This document shows positions 52,110 through 62,436 of a stretch of DNA of 64,000 bases, one piece after another; position 1 is the stretch's first letter; every line of letters starts with the position of its first letter. Under the pieces are notes generated by a model. That model was not told the origin of the DNA. It did no database searches and worked only from the letters and a program-made list of their open reading frames with translations. The stretch covers positions 5,245,774 through 5,309,773 of the forward strand of contig CM030936.1 in NCBI GenBank assembly GCA_018136815.1, written 5' to 3'. Made by a program: the position numbers and the translations under genes. The DNA is from Isochrysis galbana. Taxonomy: Eukaryota > Haptophyta > Isochrysidales > Isochrysidaceae.

Positions 52110-53206
52110 AGCCGCCTTGGGCCCTGGTCTCCCCTGCCTCTCCCTCGCTGGCACTCCTGGGCCTCAGTGGCCCCCACTCTGCATCTGTCTGCCTGTCGAA
52201 CAGGGGGGGAGGGGGGGTTGGAGCGATGGGCTGGCCACGACAAGCCAGGACGCGCGAGGCAGGCGAGCCTGCCAGGGAGAGAGTGGGTCAGCAGGGCAGT
52301 GGGCTCCTGGCAAGCCATCAGGCGTGCCAGGAGCATGGGTGGTTCCTCCCCCATGGCAGGGGAGGAGTGGAGAGAGAAGAGGGGGGGGGCTCGTGCCCCC
52401 CCATGGGCGAACTAAAAAAAAAAACCTTCTAATATTCTTACCGCACTCGCGGCGAATGGAACCACTACCTACTACACATAGTACGTAGCATACTTTCTAC
52501 ACCCCCACTCCCCGGCCCTTCTCCCCCCGCCATCAGGCGGCTCCCCCCGTGCACTACTAGGGGGATAGGGGTGAAGGGCTTAGATATGGTCCGGTGGCCC
52601 GCGCCACCCCCCGGTGATCTTTCCCCCCCTTCCTCCTGTGTCTCCGAGTGGGCGGTGGCTTCAGTCCCGACTTATCCTGTAAACAGGAGCGGGACTTACC
52701 AATTTTTCGGTGAGCGGAGCTCTCGCTCCGCCCACCCCCTTCTCCGCGCCCTCTCTCCCCTCTCCTGCGGCACGCGCGATGGCGCGCCTGTGGCAGGCCT
52801 CCAGCTGCCCTCTGGCGACCCCTGGAGGCTCCCGGAGGCCAGCTCAGGGGGCAGAGGAGGCTGGGGCTGGGCCCTGGCCTCCCCTGCCTCTCCCTCGCTG
52901 GCGCTCTCGAGCCTCAGGGGCCCCCACGCTGCACCTGTCTGCCTGTCGACCAAGGGGGGAGGGGGGGTTGGAGCAATGGGCTGGCCACGACTGGCCATGA
53001 CGAGCGAATCAGGCGTGCCTGTGAGTGAGAGAGTGGGTCAGCAGGGCAGTGGCTTCCTGGCAAGCCATCAGGCATGCCAGGAGGATGGGTGGTTCCTCCC
53101 CCATGGCAGGGGAGGAGTGGAGAGAGGGGGGGGCTCGTGCCCCCCCATGGGTCAACCAAGTATAAACTTAGTTGCCCCATGGGCGAACTAAGTATAAACT
53201 TAGTTG
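52110..53206 (+). mobile_element. 5'-truncated retroposon copy G, split by copy F
   Basis: 52110-52415 matches the 3' half of the family and stops at ccccatgggcgaactaa; the missing last bases, gtataaacttagttg, appear at 53192-53206, beyond copy F. F therefore landed 15 bp from the end of G. The 5' end of G is truncated, as usual for LINE-type insertions, and no duplication for G itself was found. Confidence 0.85.
52416..53174 (+). mobile_element. 759-bp retroposon, copy F, nested in copy G
   Basis: Flanked by a 17-bp duplication of retroposon tail sequence, ccccatgggcgaactaa (52399-52415 and 53175-53191). It begins with an A-run and ccttctaatattcttacc, and ends aagtataaacttagttg. Length agrees with copies A, C and D. 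The result looks like a tandem repeat of the tail but is a nested insertion. Confidence 0.92.
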
Positions 53207-53219
53207 CGGCGACGTAAGT

Positions 53220-53700
53220 AAGAGTCTCCGACAGCAAATAGCGAGCGGGTGAGGCGTAGGGCCTAGTAAGGGTTTCGCGAAACTGTTTACGAAACTTTGG
53301 GGGGTTTCGGCTGGAAAAAACTTTCGCGAAACATCGGGGGGTAAATGACCCGAACGCGAAACATACGCAAAACATCGCGAAACATTTAATGTCGGGAAGA
53401 CCAGTATGTAGCAGTATTGGGTCGTCTTGGCGCGGTCGCCTCGGCGACAGCGGTGTCTCCATCAATACCTCGTCCAGCGTCCAGCGCGGCGAGGGCCGCG
53501 GCAGCGGGGGAGGGAGAGGGAGGCGGAGGCGGCTCGCGCTCCATGACCCTATCAGTTTACTAATAGTTGCTAAAAATACCTTGAGGGGGACGCGTGATGC
53601 GTGCAATTTTGACACTTTTTGCCGCAAAACTTTTGCACAAAACTTTGGGGGTTCGGGCACAAAACCTTTACCCGGCCCTAGCGAGGCGGCTACCGCCGCT
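53220..53700. repeat. cgcgaaac-rich repeat enclosing a LINE ORF1 start
   Basis: 53267-53390 is packed with ttcgcgaaac / acgaaac motifs, and 53600-53675 with a diverged caaaact version; the two could be weak inverted ends of one element. Between them, 53575-53395 (minus) carries a LINE 5' end: gatagggtcATGGAGCGCGA, then, after a small frameshift, TPLSPRRPRQDDP as in the copy at 10114. No duplication was found. Confidence 0.5.
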
Positions 53701-54883
53701 GTCGCCGCCGTACCAGCTGAGCCGCCTCCGCAACATTTTTAGCGGTCTTTCCCGCCGGGGAGAAACGGCTGTCTTAAACTTAGTAATTCATCTCCGCCCG
53801 GCTACCATACTGTACGCACCACCGGGTCCGGCGGACCCGGTATACCGGTCCACCGGTCCCGGTGGAACAACTTAGCCGAAGGGAGAAGGGAGAAAATACC
53901 GACGGGGGAACCTGAGATAGAGAGACTTCTTTCAGGGGAACCTAAAGGCGGCTCTACCCCTAACTGCAACAAACCTAGTTGCAACACATGGATAATACGG
54001 AGGCCCAGTGGGCTTTGCGTGTTTCTAAGGCAAGGCGTCCGCTATGTGGGCCAACGAAACATCTCGAGTGTGCAACCATGAGGCGCAAACCCATCGTTGG
54101 CAAGCTTCGCGCCTCCGCCAAAGAGTGCGAGTCTCTGGCAAACTTCGCAGAGGGTGCACGGCGCTTTTCGAGCGAGTTGTACAATCTCAAAACGCGTGTC
54201 ATTTGCTGAGCGAAGTACACACCATGCATGCAAGCAATTCGTGGCGTCAAACGACAAGGTTGGTATGGATCGAACGGATGGCGTGACGGTGAGTAACAAA
54301 GGAGATCGGTCGAGCCGATCCGCAAGAAAAAAAGACTAGCTATGTCCGTCCGTCGCTCACAAAGAGGATTTCCTCTGCCATAAGCGTAGTGGGAGGACAG
54401 GACCCGCGAAATCTATCGAGTGGAGTTTGCACTGGGGCTAAACATGTGCGTGCGGCCATCCTTATCCTGTTCGATGACGATAGGCCAACGCCGACACGTA
54501 ACGTGGAGCGTTGGGCCACAGAGCGGACCATGCGGGGCGCACGTCGAGCCCTTGTGCCGAGCTTATGCTTCAGGCAATGGACTCGAATAATAGACAATTC
54601 CCGGATATGGCTGAGAGTTGGTTTCAAAAAGCGGCAAAGAATGGCTTCAAACGCTTGATAGGCTGAGCTACGCCGTGGCATGGTACTGCCTTCTTGCGGA
54701 AGGCGCTCGTAACATCGCCCGACTCCCTGAAGAGGTGTCAAGAGCCGCAACAAGAAAGGATAGCTGCTAGCTGCAGCGACGAGCGGTACAGGGGTGGAGA
54801 TCCTGGACAGTAGAGCATTCTCGCCAGGGCGGGTGGCATGCCCACATACTATGTGGCGCTGCCGGAAAGCTTCACTATGGCGA
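53701..54883. other. Gene-poor stretch downstream of the kinase gene
   Basis: A palindromic patch of accgggtccggcggacccggt lies at ~53822-53842. The rest shows no accepted gene; frames on both strands are short and overlap the kinase 3' flank. Some exon of another gene could be hidden near 54000-54300, but I cannot support one. Confidence 0.4.
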
Positions 54884-56922
54884 TTATGCCTCGAAGATGA
54901 TCCCGTCAAAGACGCCTTGTGGCAACATCGCGACGGGCAAGCTGTCGGAGTCTCCCATGGTCTCCAGCAGCTGCATCTCATCCGACTCTCTGGCATCTAC
55001 TACGGGGTCCATGAAGTCGCATGCAGAGAAGAGAGTTGCTTGGCCAAGTGAGCCTGTGCGCGCCAACGAGCCCCTCCGGATGCACACAACATCTATAGGC
55101 ATACTAGCCTCACTGCTTGAGCCCTCCGCACGTTGTGTGTTCATATTCTCATACTCACCAGCAACGATATCGGCCACATGAGCAGACGGCGAGGAATGTG
55201 GATCATCCGTAGGTTGCAGACCTTGCACACCAGCTGTTATGACCTTCTCGCCATAACCAGCTCCGTTGGCTGGATCATTGAAGTGTGAAACGTCCCAGGC
55301 TGATGCAATGCAGGGCACATACGGCGCAGGTATCTCGCGAGCAAGCAGCGCGTCCCAGTCGGCATGCGCAAATATGGCATGGTTGATCACCTCGGCCGAA
55401 CCGCTTGGGCCACAACCAAGCCGCAAAGTGGGCAACGTGGCAAGAAGGCCGTCGAGGAACGAGAGTGCTTCAGGGCTAAGGTGTGTCGGATGCGTGAATT
55501 CGCCGACGACCACCTTCAAAAGGGAATTCGGCATCGTGGGGGGAAGAGTGTGAGAGGTGGTTGTGAGCGGGACAGCCGGGTAGAAGGCGGGGGGGTGCCA
55601 GAGCGCATCTATATACCCTACATGAGAACACTAGTGGTAGAATCAATGCGCTTGCCTGACGCCAAAGCATGTGGTCATCGACACCCTGCCCACCAAACGG
55701 GAGGACCCCTGTGACCATCTCGTAGAAAAGGATGCCTAGCGCCCACCAGTCCACTCCTACGCCGTGCCCTTCATTGAGGATTACTTCAGGTGCCATGTAC
55801 TCAGGTGTTCCGCAGAGCGTCCATGTGCGATCCACGACCTCCTGCCCGTGCAGATGGGCACGCTCAGATTGGACAAAAGTGCCGGCATGGCGTGGTGCAG
55901 TCGGTGAGTCACGGCGGCATCCCATGCTGCCGTCCACGAGAACAACCCCCCCCTCCCCCCCCCCCCCCCCCCCGCCCCCCCACCTTTGCAAAGCCAAAGT
56001 CGACGAGTTTGAGGTAGCCACGCTCATCCAGCAGCAGATTCTCGGGTTTGAGGTCTCTGTAAGCGACACGCCTCGCGTGGAGGTAGTCGAGAGCAGCAGC
56101 AACCATCATGCTGTAGCACAGAGCCTCGGCCTCGCTCAGCCGCCGCTGCAGCCGAATCCGCGCAAAGAGCTCGCCCCCCATGACAGGTTCTAGGAGTAGG
56201 TGGCATGCTGTAGGCGACTCGAAGACTGCTTCAAGTTTTGCAATGAAGGGATGATGAAAGGAGGCGAGAAGCTTGGCTTCGTTGATGGTATGCTCGATTT
56301 GCTCATAGCGCACGAGCTTCTCTTTGCACAGGGTCTTCAGCGCGTAGGGCTTCAGCTCCCCGTCGACCGAGTACGAGACGAGAGAGACCGTCGCAAAAGT
56401 TCCTATGCCAAGCGTCGCCTGTGTCTCTATCTCTGAGAGGTTGGTGGGCGCAAGAGAACGACGCAGTAGCGGCGGGTGCACAGGCATGTGGAGCGTCGAC
56501 CGAATGGTCCTGGGCTTTGAAGAGGACTCGCGCGAGCCGCGGTGCGCGGAGAAGAGAATGGGAAAGAAGAAGAAGAGGTCGGGCAAGTGAAGTAGGAGGC
56601 GGCTAAAGCGACCAAGTGTGATCTGCCGCAATGTCCAGCGGTGTTCACGCATTGGCGAGGCGTGAGCCGATGTGGAGAGCGGAAGGGCTGGGCGCCAGCT
56701 GGCGCGTAGCCGGCGGGAGAGCGATAGCCAGGCTGCGTACATGACGGCGAGTGAAAGCGATGCAGCGATCGAGAACACAAACGGCCTCGGCTGTGCAGGG
56801 AGGACTCGGAGCGCAGCGTGGAGAAGCTTTGGTGGCCTTTGGAGGACGAGGAGGCCAGCAACACCAGAGGCGAAGGCGAACGGTGAAAGGAGTATCGGCT
56901 TTGGAGCGGTAGCATCCTCCAT
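54884..56922 (-). CDS. Membrane-anchored AGC-family Ser/Thr kinase, three exons
   Basis: Exons 56922-55984, 55841-55656 and 55513-54884 give ~584 residues in phase. The ATG at 56922 is preceded by G/GA-rich repeats. The N-terminal 130 residues have three hydrophobic segments ([51 protein letters not shown]), so the kinase is probably membrane-bound. Kinase motifs in order: [12 protein letters not shown] (ATP loop), [12 protein letters not shown] (lysine), [13 protein letters not shown] (catalytic loop), VDFGFAK, then across intron 1 [16 protein letters not shown] (activation segment, AGC type), [16 protein letters not shown], and in exon 3 LRLG and HADWDALL. The catalytic residues are all present. 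The PKA/PKG-like activation loop suggests a cyclic-nucleotide or phosphoinositide pathway, but no regulatory domain is visible. Intron 2 starts with GC (55655), and intron 1 holds a C-run of ~20. Confidence 0.85.
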
Positions 56923-56929
56923 AGGGGAG

Positions 56930-57462
56930 AAAGGGGGTGGGGACTGAAGGAGGGGGGGAAGGGATGGGGGGGGATGGGGGGTAGGGGGAGATGGGGGGGG
57001 GGGGGAAGCAGAGAGGGGGGGGGAGAGAGAGAGGGGGGGGGGGGGGAGAGAGAGAGAGGGGAAAGAGAATGAGGGAGAGGGGGGCGTGAGAAGTTGGCGG
57101 GGGGGGGGGTCACACAGGAGAGTGGGGTACTCTTGTCCTGGGAAGCGGAGGGGTTCCCGCGGGTGAGGGGGGGGGGGGGGAGGGGGGGCGGGGGGGGGGG
57201 GGGGGGGAGAGAGAGGGGGGGCGGGGGGGGGGCGGGGGGGGGGCGGGGGGGGGGGGGAGGCGTCCACTCTCGCGCGGCCCGAGTGCCGGGCGCAACCGCC
57301 GGGCGGCTCCTTCCTTTCTCTCTCTCTCTTCTACGGGAAGAAGAACTCGATCCTTCTCAAGCTGTGTGGACGTGAAGGTGGAACCGGAGAGAGAGAGAGA
57401 GAGAGGGGCGTGAGAGCCGGGGAGGGGGGGATTGGGGGGAGAAGGGGGGGGGGGGGAGGGGG

Positions 57463-57510
<48 letters not shown>
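56930..57510. repeat. G-runs and (GA)n tract upstream of the kinase gene
   Basis: Plus-strand G-runs alternating with gagagaga, including long pure G stretches (~57169-57251) and (GA)n at ~57465-57508. It lies directly upstream of the kinase ATG on the minus strand. Assembly is likely unreliable here. Confidence 0.9.
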
Positions 57511-58664
57511 CTTAGAGCTGTAGAGTAGGAGCTTGTGGAGGCGCCACCCGGGTGCAACTCCATGTTTAGATGAGATTTCTACTTTGTGGAGTCAAGGGAG
57601 GGGGGGGGGTTCCGAGATCTTGGAGCTCGCAGGGTGACAACGTGACAACGGGAAAACTCGAAAACTCTCAGCCAGGCGGAGGCGTTTTTAAGAGAACGAA
57701 GGATTCGGGGCTCGAACGCCTCCTCTGAGAGGTAATCGGTCAAAAGTGGGACTTCATCATTTCATCTATCAAACGTCCACATTCATTAAGTTGAGAGGGA
57801 ATTCCGGAGGCAGAGAGTCACTCTCCCGTGGGGCGCATGGGAGATGGAATACCGTACTCCACTCGGTGTGTAGCCAAGTAGCCAACTCCTAGCACCCCAG
57901 TCCTTCCCCTTGAAGGCCCCTTGGTTTTTCGTCACCATGGATGCCTGGGCCCGCCCAAAGGCACTCAGCCATGGCCGGGGAGAGTGCTCAGGCTGCAAGC
58001 ACACCAACAGCGTCGGTTGCTCAACTTCACAGCCGGGACGACGTGCGGCTCCCGGGCCTCGGCGGCCTGTCATTCTAAGAGTATACTTTTATTTCTTGTC
58101 ATTGTCATTGTGTACTTCCAAGGTATAAATGCTCATAACCCAGCGAAAAAACATGTACAAAATGGGCATGCTGCTTGGCCACGGGGGTATGGGTGGGCCT
58201 CACGTACCCAACCACTCTCTCCTAGGAATGTACAGTATGGGTGCACCATTAAGAAACACTACCATCAAGAAAGCTTAACATGATTTTGGCTGCTGGCTGC
58301 CGACTCGCTAAGAAACTGGGGGTCGACAAGCCTCAGGCTCGAGCCTCAGCTAAGAAACCCCGCCTAAGAAACCCCCCCCCTAAGTTGTTCCACAAGATAC
58401 AAGTACCAAAGGTTCTCAAGGGCCAAAAACCTGTGTACAAGCACCTGCGCAGGTACCGCACAGTACCTGTGGCATAGATTATAATACTAGTTATACTACT
58501 ATTATATTATTATAATAACAGTACCAATACCGTATATACATGTACGAGCACAGTTCACAAACAGGAGACAACAAGCGCGCCAGCACGCCCAGGCCAAGAC
58601 GCCATACGCCATACGATATACCCCACTCTAGAGACTCCCAAACTAAAGAAACCAGAAACTCCCT
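57511..58664. other. Gene-free stretch
   Basis: No gene recognised. 58280-58477 has a Lys-rich frame (KPQARASAKKPRLRNPPPKL) of unclear status. 58485-58530 is AT-rich. A T-loop-like string near 57703 did not fold into a tRNA by eye. Confidence 0.45.
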
Positions 58665-58957
58665 CACTCTCACTCATCCTCATGCTCTTCCTCTTCTTCC
58701 TCAGAGTAGGAGGGATCTTCAATCTCCATATCCTCATCCCATTCCATCACGGTATGCGCCGTCTCTGACTCGAAGCGATGCTCGATGGTGATATCAGTTC
58801 TGAGATCTCAGTCTCAGTAGTGTCGGGGCTGAGATGTCTATCTCAGCTGAGAGCATTCCCGTCGACCAAAACTAAAATAAAACCCAAATAAAAACTCTTG
58901 TGAAAGCGCGAACCGTGGTGGCGCGAAAAGGTCGCGCGACCGTAGCGAAGTCGGAGA
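58665..58957. mobile_element. Possible edge of an older hAT element
   Basis: 58665-58810 (minus) encodes an acidic tail (MEWDEDMEIEDPSYSEEEEE) ending in a stop, similar in nature to the tail of the hAT gene at 30705. Next to it, 58799-58860 has ctgagatctcag / ctatctcagctgagag inverted repeats and a possible CAGTAGTGTCGGGG end. Both suggest hAT remnants; borders are not defined. Confidence 0.3.
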
Positions 58958-59243
58958 TGAGCACGGACACCGAGCACTAGGGCTGCCTAACGTTTACTTT
59001 AGGGCCCAACGTTCAGTTAGCGTTCGACTAAAAACTCAAACATTGTTCATGTTCACTTGTGTTCAAGGCCAATCCTCAACGTTGTTCTTGTTCAGTGGTT
59101 CTCCTCACCTGTTCCTGTTGTTCAGGCGGAGGCTCTTCGGCGGCTCGGCGGCGTATGCACGTATATACATATACGTTTATACGTATGCGGGTACGCGTAT
59201 CGCGTATGCTACATACATATCTCCTAGCCCTAACCACCCCTAA

Positions 59244-59272
59244 GTAATTAGGGTTAGGGTTAGGGGTTGGGG
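59244..59272 (+). repeat. Short interstitial ttaggg-like repeat
   Basis: taattagggttagggttagg followed by ggttgggg: three units of the TTAGGG type. It is too short to be a telomere and lies inside a hAT element. Confidence 0.7.
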
Positions 59273-59404
59273 GCAACCCAAGAAGCAACCCAAAAAGTAG
59301 GTTAGAGGTTAGAGGAGAGTTCTAATAGTCGAAAAGGTGTGTGAACCTTTTCAGTAAAAGGTGTGAACATTCTCTTTTTGTAGAGAGGTGACGCGCGCGA
59401 CGAC

Positions 59405-59760
59405 ATGGCTCCCCGTGCAGGCAAGGCACCCGCCTCCGAGACTGACGGCCATCAAGGTGGCGTTGACGACAGAGGCTGCGAGTGGCAGGCCGTAGCCCTC
59501 ACGGGTAGTCGTGCCATTCGAGGCCGGCTTCAGAGTGGCGCCCCAAATTACGTGTACGAGGTGTCGTGGAAGCCCCATGCGGGCAAAACATTCAACCCCA
59601 CCTACGAGCCCGCCGGCAACTTGGTGGGTTGGGAACCGTTGAGCGACTCTTTTCCGTGGTTGGATTTGCCTTTTCAAAGTATCGCAAGAGTGCGCATTCC
59701 GACACACTCGACACTCGAAGCGGCAGCCTTTGCCAAGCTGAATTGTCGTATTCCATACGA
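59405..59760 (+). pseudogene. Chromo-like domain joined to hAT C-terminus
   Basis: ATG at 59405 (MAPRAGKAPASETDGHQGG). Residues ~40-80 resemble a chromodomain-type barrel (VYEVSWKPHAGKTF, then NLVGWEPL). At about 59625 the sequence passes, in another frame, into the hAT dimerisation motif (VERLFSVVGFAFSKYRKSAH). An internal deletion therefore joined the two ends of a transposase gene. The MAP(R/K)-Lys/Ala start and the domain order parallel the gene at 42072. Confidence 0.6.
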
Positions 59761-59789
59761 TGACAGACTTTTACTTCTAACCGGTGGTT

Positions 59790-60835
59790 TATTTTAAGCC
59801 TCAAGGTCTCGTCGGCGACATTCTACCCCTTCTCTTACTTTCTTTCGATGTCATCAAACGTTCCATGACTGTCTTCCGTCTTCTCTTCATGCCCTGACTG
59901 GCACCGATCTATCTTCTACCGAAGCCTACCGCCACGAGGGAGTGGGCTTAGTGGAACGAGCCCAACAAACTTTAGTGACCTACACTCGCGTCTCGGACGA
60001 GGGAGGCCGCTATTGGGCTGATCATTTGCCCTACATGCTCATGTCAATGCGAGCGACCGCCGGTCGTATCGTCCCTAAGTCACCGGCTGTCCTCCTCTAC
60101 GGACGAGAGCTCAGGCTTCCAGCCCAGCTGGCCGAACCAACTCTCCCTCGAGAAGAGGAGCCCACGCTGCGACCCTCAATTGCACAGTACGCCGACACCC
60201 TCAACAACATCATGACCGTCGCATGGCGCGCCGCCCTCGATGCGACGCAGAGTGCTCAAAGAGAATCCGTGCAAAACGCCACCTTGAAGTCTCGCACTGG
60301 TGTTACCTTCCAACCCGGGGATAGGGTTTGTCGCCGTATTCGTGGGCACGCCAATAAGCTTCAATTTCTCTACTCCGGTCCCTACCGCGTGGATGCTAAA
60401 CTTTCCGACACGCGCTATCGCCTCCGCGACCTTGAAAATCGGAAGATCAAGGACGAGGTCCACATCTCGAACTTACGCCCGTATTTTACTCGGGTGGACG
60501 AAGAACCCCTATCTCAGGATGAGTTTATTGTCGAATCACTCCTTGACCGCCGCGGCGAGCCGCCTCGGTGCAAGTATCTAGTCAAGTGGCTTGGCTACCC
60601 TCGTTCCGAAGCTACGTGGGAGCACCGCATTGAGCTCCTCCGTCGTTGCGGGGACCTTGTCGACGCGTTCGATCGACTAACCTCTCCTCCCGTTCCCGAG
60701 GGTTTATACGAACCTTTCGTTGGAGACTACGACCCTACTCCGGAGGCTACGTCATCGGCTGACGAGGCTCCTAAAGACGTGGATCACATACTACCGGATT
60801 TAATCTCCTCTAGAACGCGGTCCAAGATTACATGA
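59790..60835 (+). mobile_element. Ty3/gypsy integrase C-terminal and chromodomain fragment
   Basis: Reads open from ~59890, with the integrase end (LTGTDLSSTEAYRHEGVGLV, catalytic Glu in VERAQQ), the GPY/F module (YSGPYRVDAKLSDTRYRLRD, HISNLRPY) and an intact chromodomain (CKYLVKWLGYPRSEATWEHR) before a stop at 60835. It is the same family as the element at 18401-29799 but in the opposite orientation and diverged. No LTR or other pol domains are attached. Confidence 0.88.
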
Positions 60836-60916
60836 GTCAATTGTTGAATGAGGTTGCTACGTGCTATCGGGACATTCAAACACCCCAATATCTACCGATT
60901 CCCGTGATCTCTACTC

Positions 60917-61190
60917 TCACGCTGCGTGGGATGCCGCGCTTCCTCTTTGATTGACCAGAGCAAGCATTTCCTGTGGAGTTATGTGTCCGACGCTATCCCG
61001 GGTGAAAAGGAGCATACTGAATCCTGGGCCCTGTCCCTGCACCCTCAGTATGATTTGGCGATCCAGTGTGATGACGAGGCCCATGCCGTACACGTCGTAG
61101 TAATTCACTGGAACGCGATTGGGAGGGGTGGTGTCGCTCAAGCTCACGGACGCCAGAACCCTCTTGTGCACTTCGTCAACGACCGCCTGT
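60917..61190 (-). other. Unidentified coding fragment, antisense to the ankyrin segment
   Basis: Minus-strand frame with protein-like content: NYYDVYGMGLVITLDRQIIL, FSMLLFTRDSVGHITPQEML, ending in a stop near 60917. Composition is far better than the plus-strand reading over the same bases, so I take the minus reading as the original coding strand. The family is not recognised and both ends are missing. Confidence 0.35.
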
Positions 61191-61200
61191 GCGTTGTCGT

Positions 61201-61642
61201 CAGCCGCAATCACCGCTGCATGTGTGCACTGCTCGAGGCAAGCGCCGCGCTGGATCTCACCGATATGGATGGTTGGACCGCACTGATGTTTTCCTGTTCC
61301 GCGAATCATGCTCTGTGCTGTCGGACATTGCTCGAGGCAGGGGCCGACCCCAATTTCACGCAGGAGGGGGATGGTTGGAGTGCATTGATGTTGGCGTGCC
61401 AAGAGGGCCACAATCGGTGCACACGCATCCTGATCGATGCCAAGGCGCAGGTGGATCTGCAAGAGAGTCATGGGCGCACTGCCTTGATGATCGCATGCCA
61501 ACATGGCCATACTCGATGCGTCCAAGTGCTCCTTGAAGGCAAGACGGATCAGAAGACCAAGAACAACCAAGGGTTCACAGCGTTGATGATTGCTTCGGAA
61601 CATGGCCATGAGCGCTGTACTCGACTACTTCTGGAAGGGTGA
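61201..61642 (+). pseudogene. Ankyrin-repeat fragment
   Basis: About four ankyrin repeats in one open frame: DGWTALMFSCSANHALCC, DGWSALMLACQEGHNRC, HGRTALMIACQHGHTRC, QGFTALMIASEHGHERC, each followed by an (L/I)L-E/D-A/G-containing helix. A stop follows at 61642. The upstream plus-strand frame continues but reads antisense to another coding fragment, so this is a partial gene or captured exon. Ankyrin repeats mediate protein binding; nothing more specific can be said. Confidence 0.7.
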
Positions 61643-61775
61643 AGGATGAAACCCGTAACACCTGGGCCGAATGGCTCCTGGCTGGATTTTCAAGGAATTC
61701 GGGGGTGTATCCGGAGGAAGAAGGCGCGCTTTGTCGAGTGGTTGTGTGTGTGCCCGCATTAGCGTTTTGCGTACG

Positions 61776-62120
61776 TTAGATTGATTGCACGTTGTGCGGT
61801 TCAGGTTTACCAGCGATGACATAGTCGATCATATCTTTAGCACTGTCGAAGTATAATGTGGCTGAGATTGAGTAATAGTACCGAATTTGTGGGTGTACTA
61901 TATCTTGTATGACACTTCTGGTAAAATTTCCGTGCTCGGCATGTGTAGTACTCTGTGGCAATATAGCTCTCCGAGCTATCTGCACAAGTGTACATTCCTT
62001 CTGCCTCACCTTGCCGGCCAAGTCTTGTAATGTGCTGCTTACGTTGTCGTATACCTCTCTGAGCGCTTTTAAGGCTTGCTGGATGTCGTAATCTATGTCA
62101 ACATCGCTAGTGCTGGGCAT
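61776..62120 (-). CDS. Hypothetical small protein inside the hAT element
   Basis: ATG at 62120 (MPSTSDVDIDYDIQQALKAL), 114 codons, with a helical first half (REVYDNVSSTLQDLAGKVRQ) and a mixed second half with IRYYYSISATLYFDSAKDMI. The frame is open upstream into AT-rich DNA, so a preceding exon is possible. The family is not recognised. Confidence 0.35.
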   Translation of the reverse strand: MPSTSDVDIDYDIQQALKALREVYDNVSSTLQDLAGKVRQKECTLVQIARRAILPQSTTHAEHGNFTRSVIQDIVHPQIRYYYSISATLYFDSAKDMIDYVIAGKPEPHNVQSI

Positions 62121-62246
62121 GTATGATAGTATCGTATAATAGTATCGTACATTTTTTTGTGTCACGCACCAACTCGAGCGGGATGCATCAGTCCTCTTGC
62201 CAAACGAGTGGGTTGGATAGCGCTACCCTCATGATCCCCACGATCC

Positions 62247-62436
62247 TCCGCGATTGAACGCTTTTCCATGCGGTGGGGGTGATGGCGATTGAACGCGTTC
62301 CACGTGTAGGCTGATGGTGATTGAACGCTTTTTCCATGCGGTGGGGGTGATGGTGATTGAGCGCGTTCCACGTGTAGGCTGATGGTGATTGAACGCTTTT
62401 CCATGCGGTGGGTGATGGTGATTGAGCGCTTCTCGC
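62247..62436 (-). repeat. Minisatellite array 2 (gattgaacgc units)
   Basis: Same alternating ~29-bp half units as at 10893-11032 (gattgaacgcttttccatgc and gattgaacgcgttccacgtg), about six to seven half units. Near-identity between arrays 51 kb apart suggests recent duplication or that both belong to a mobile element. Confidence 0.9.

Noticed and set aside
56923-57267. 115 extra N-terminal codons for the kinase
   Set aside because: Pure Pro/Ser translation of G/GA repeats upstream of a good ATG at 56922.
60926-61200. N-terminal part of the plus-strand ankyrin frame
   Set aside because: The minus strand over the same bases reads as much better protein, so the plus reading is probably a shadow.
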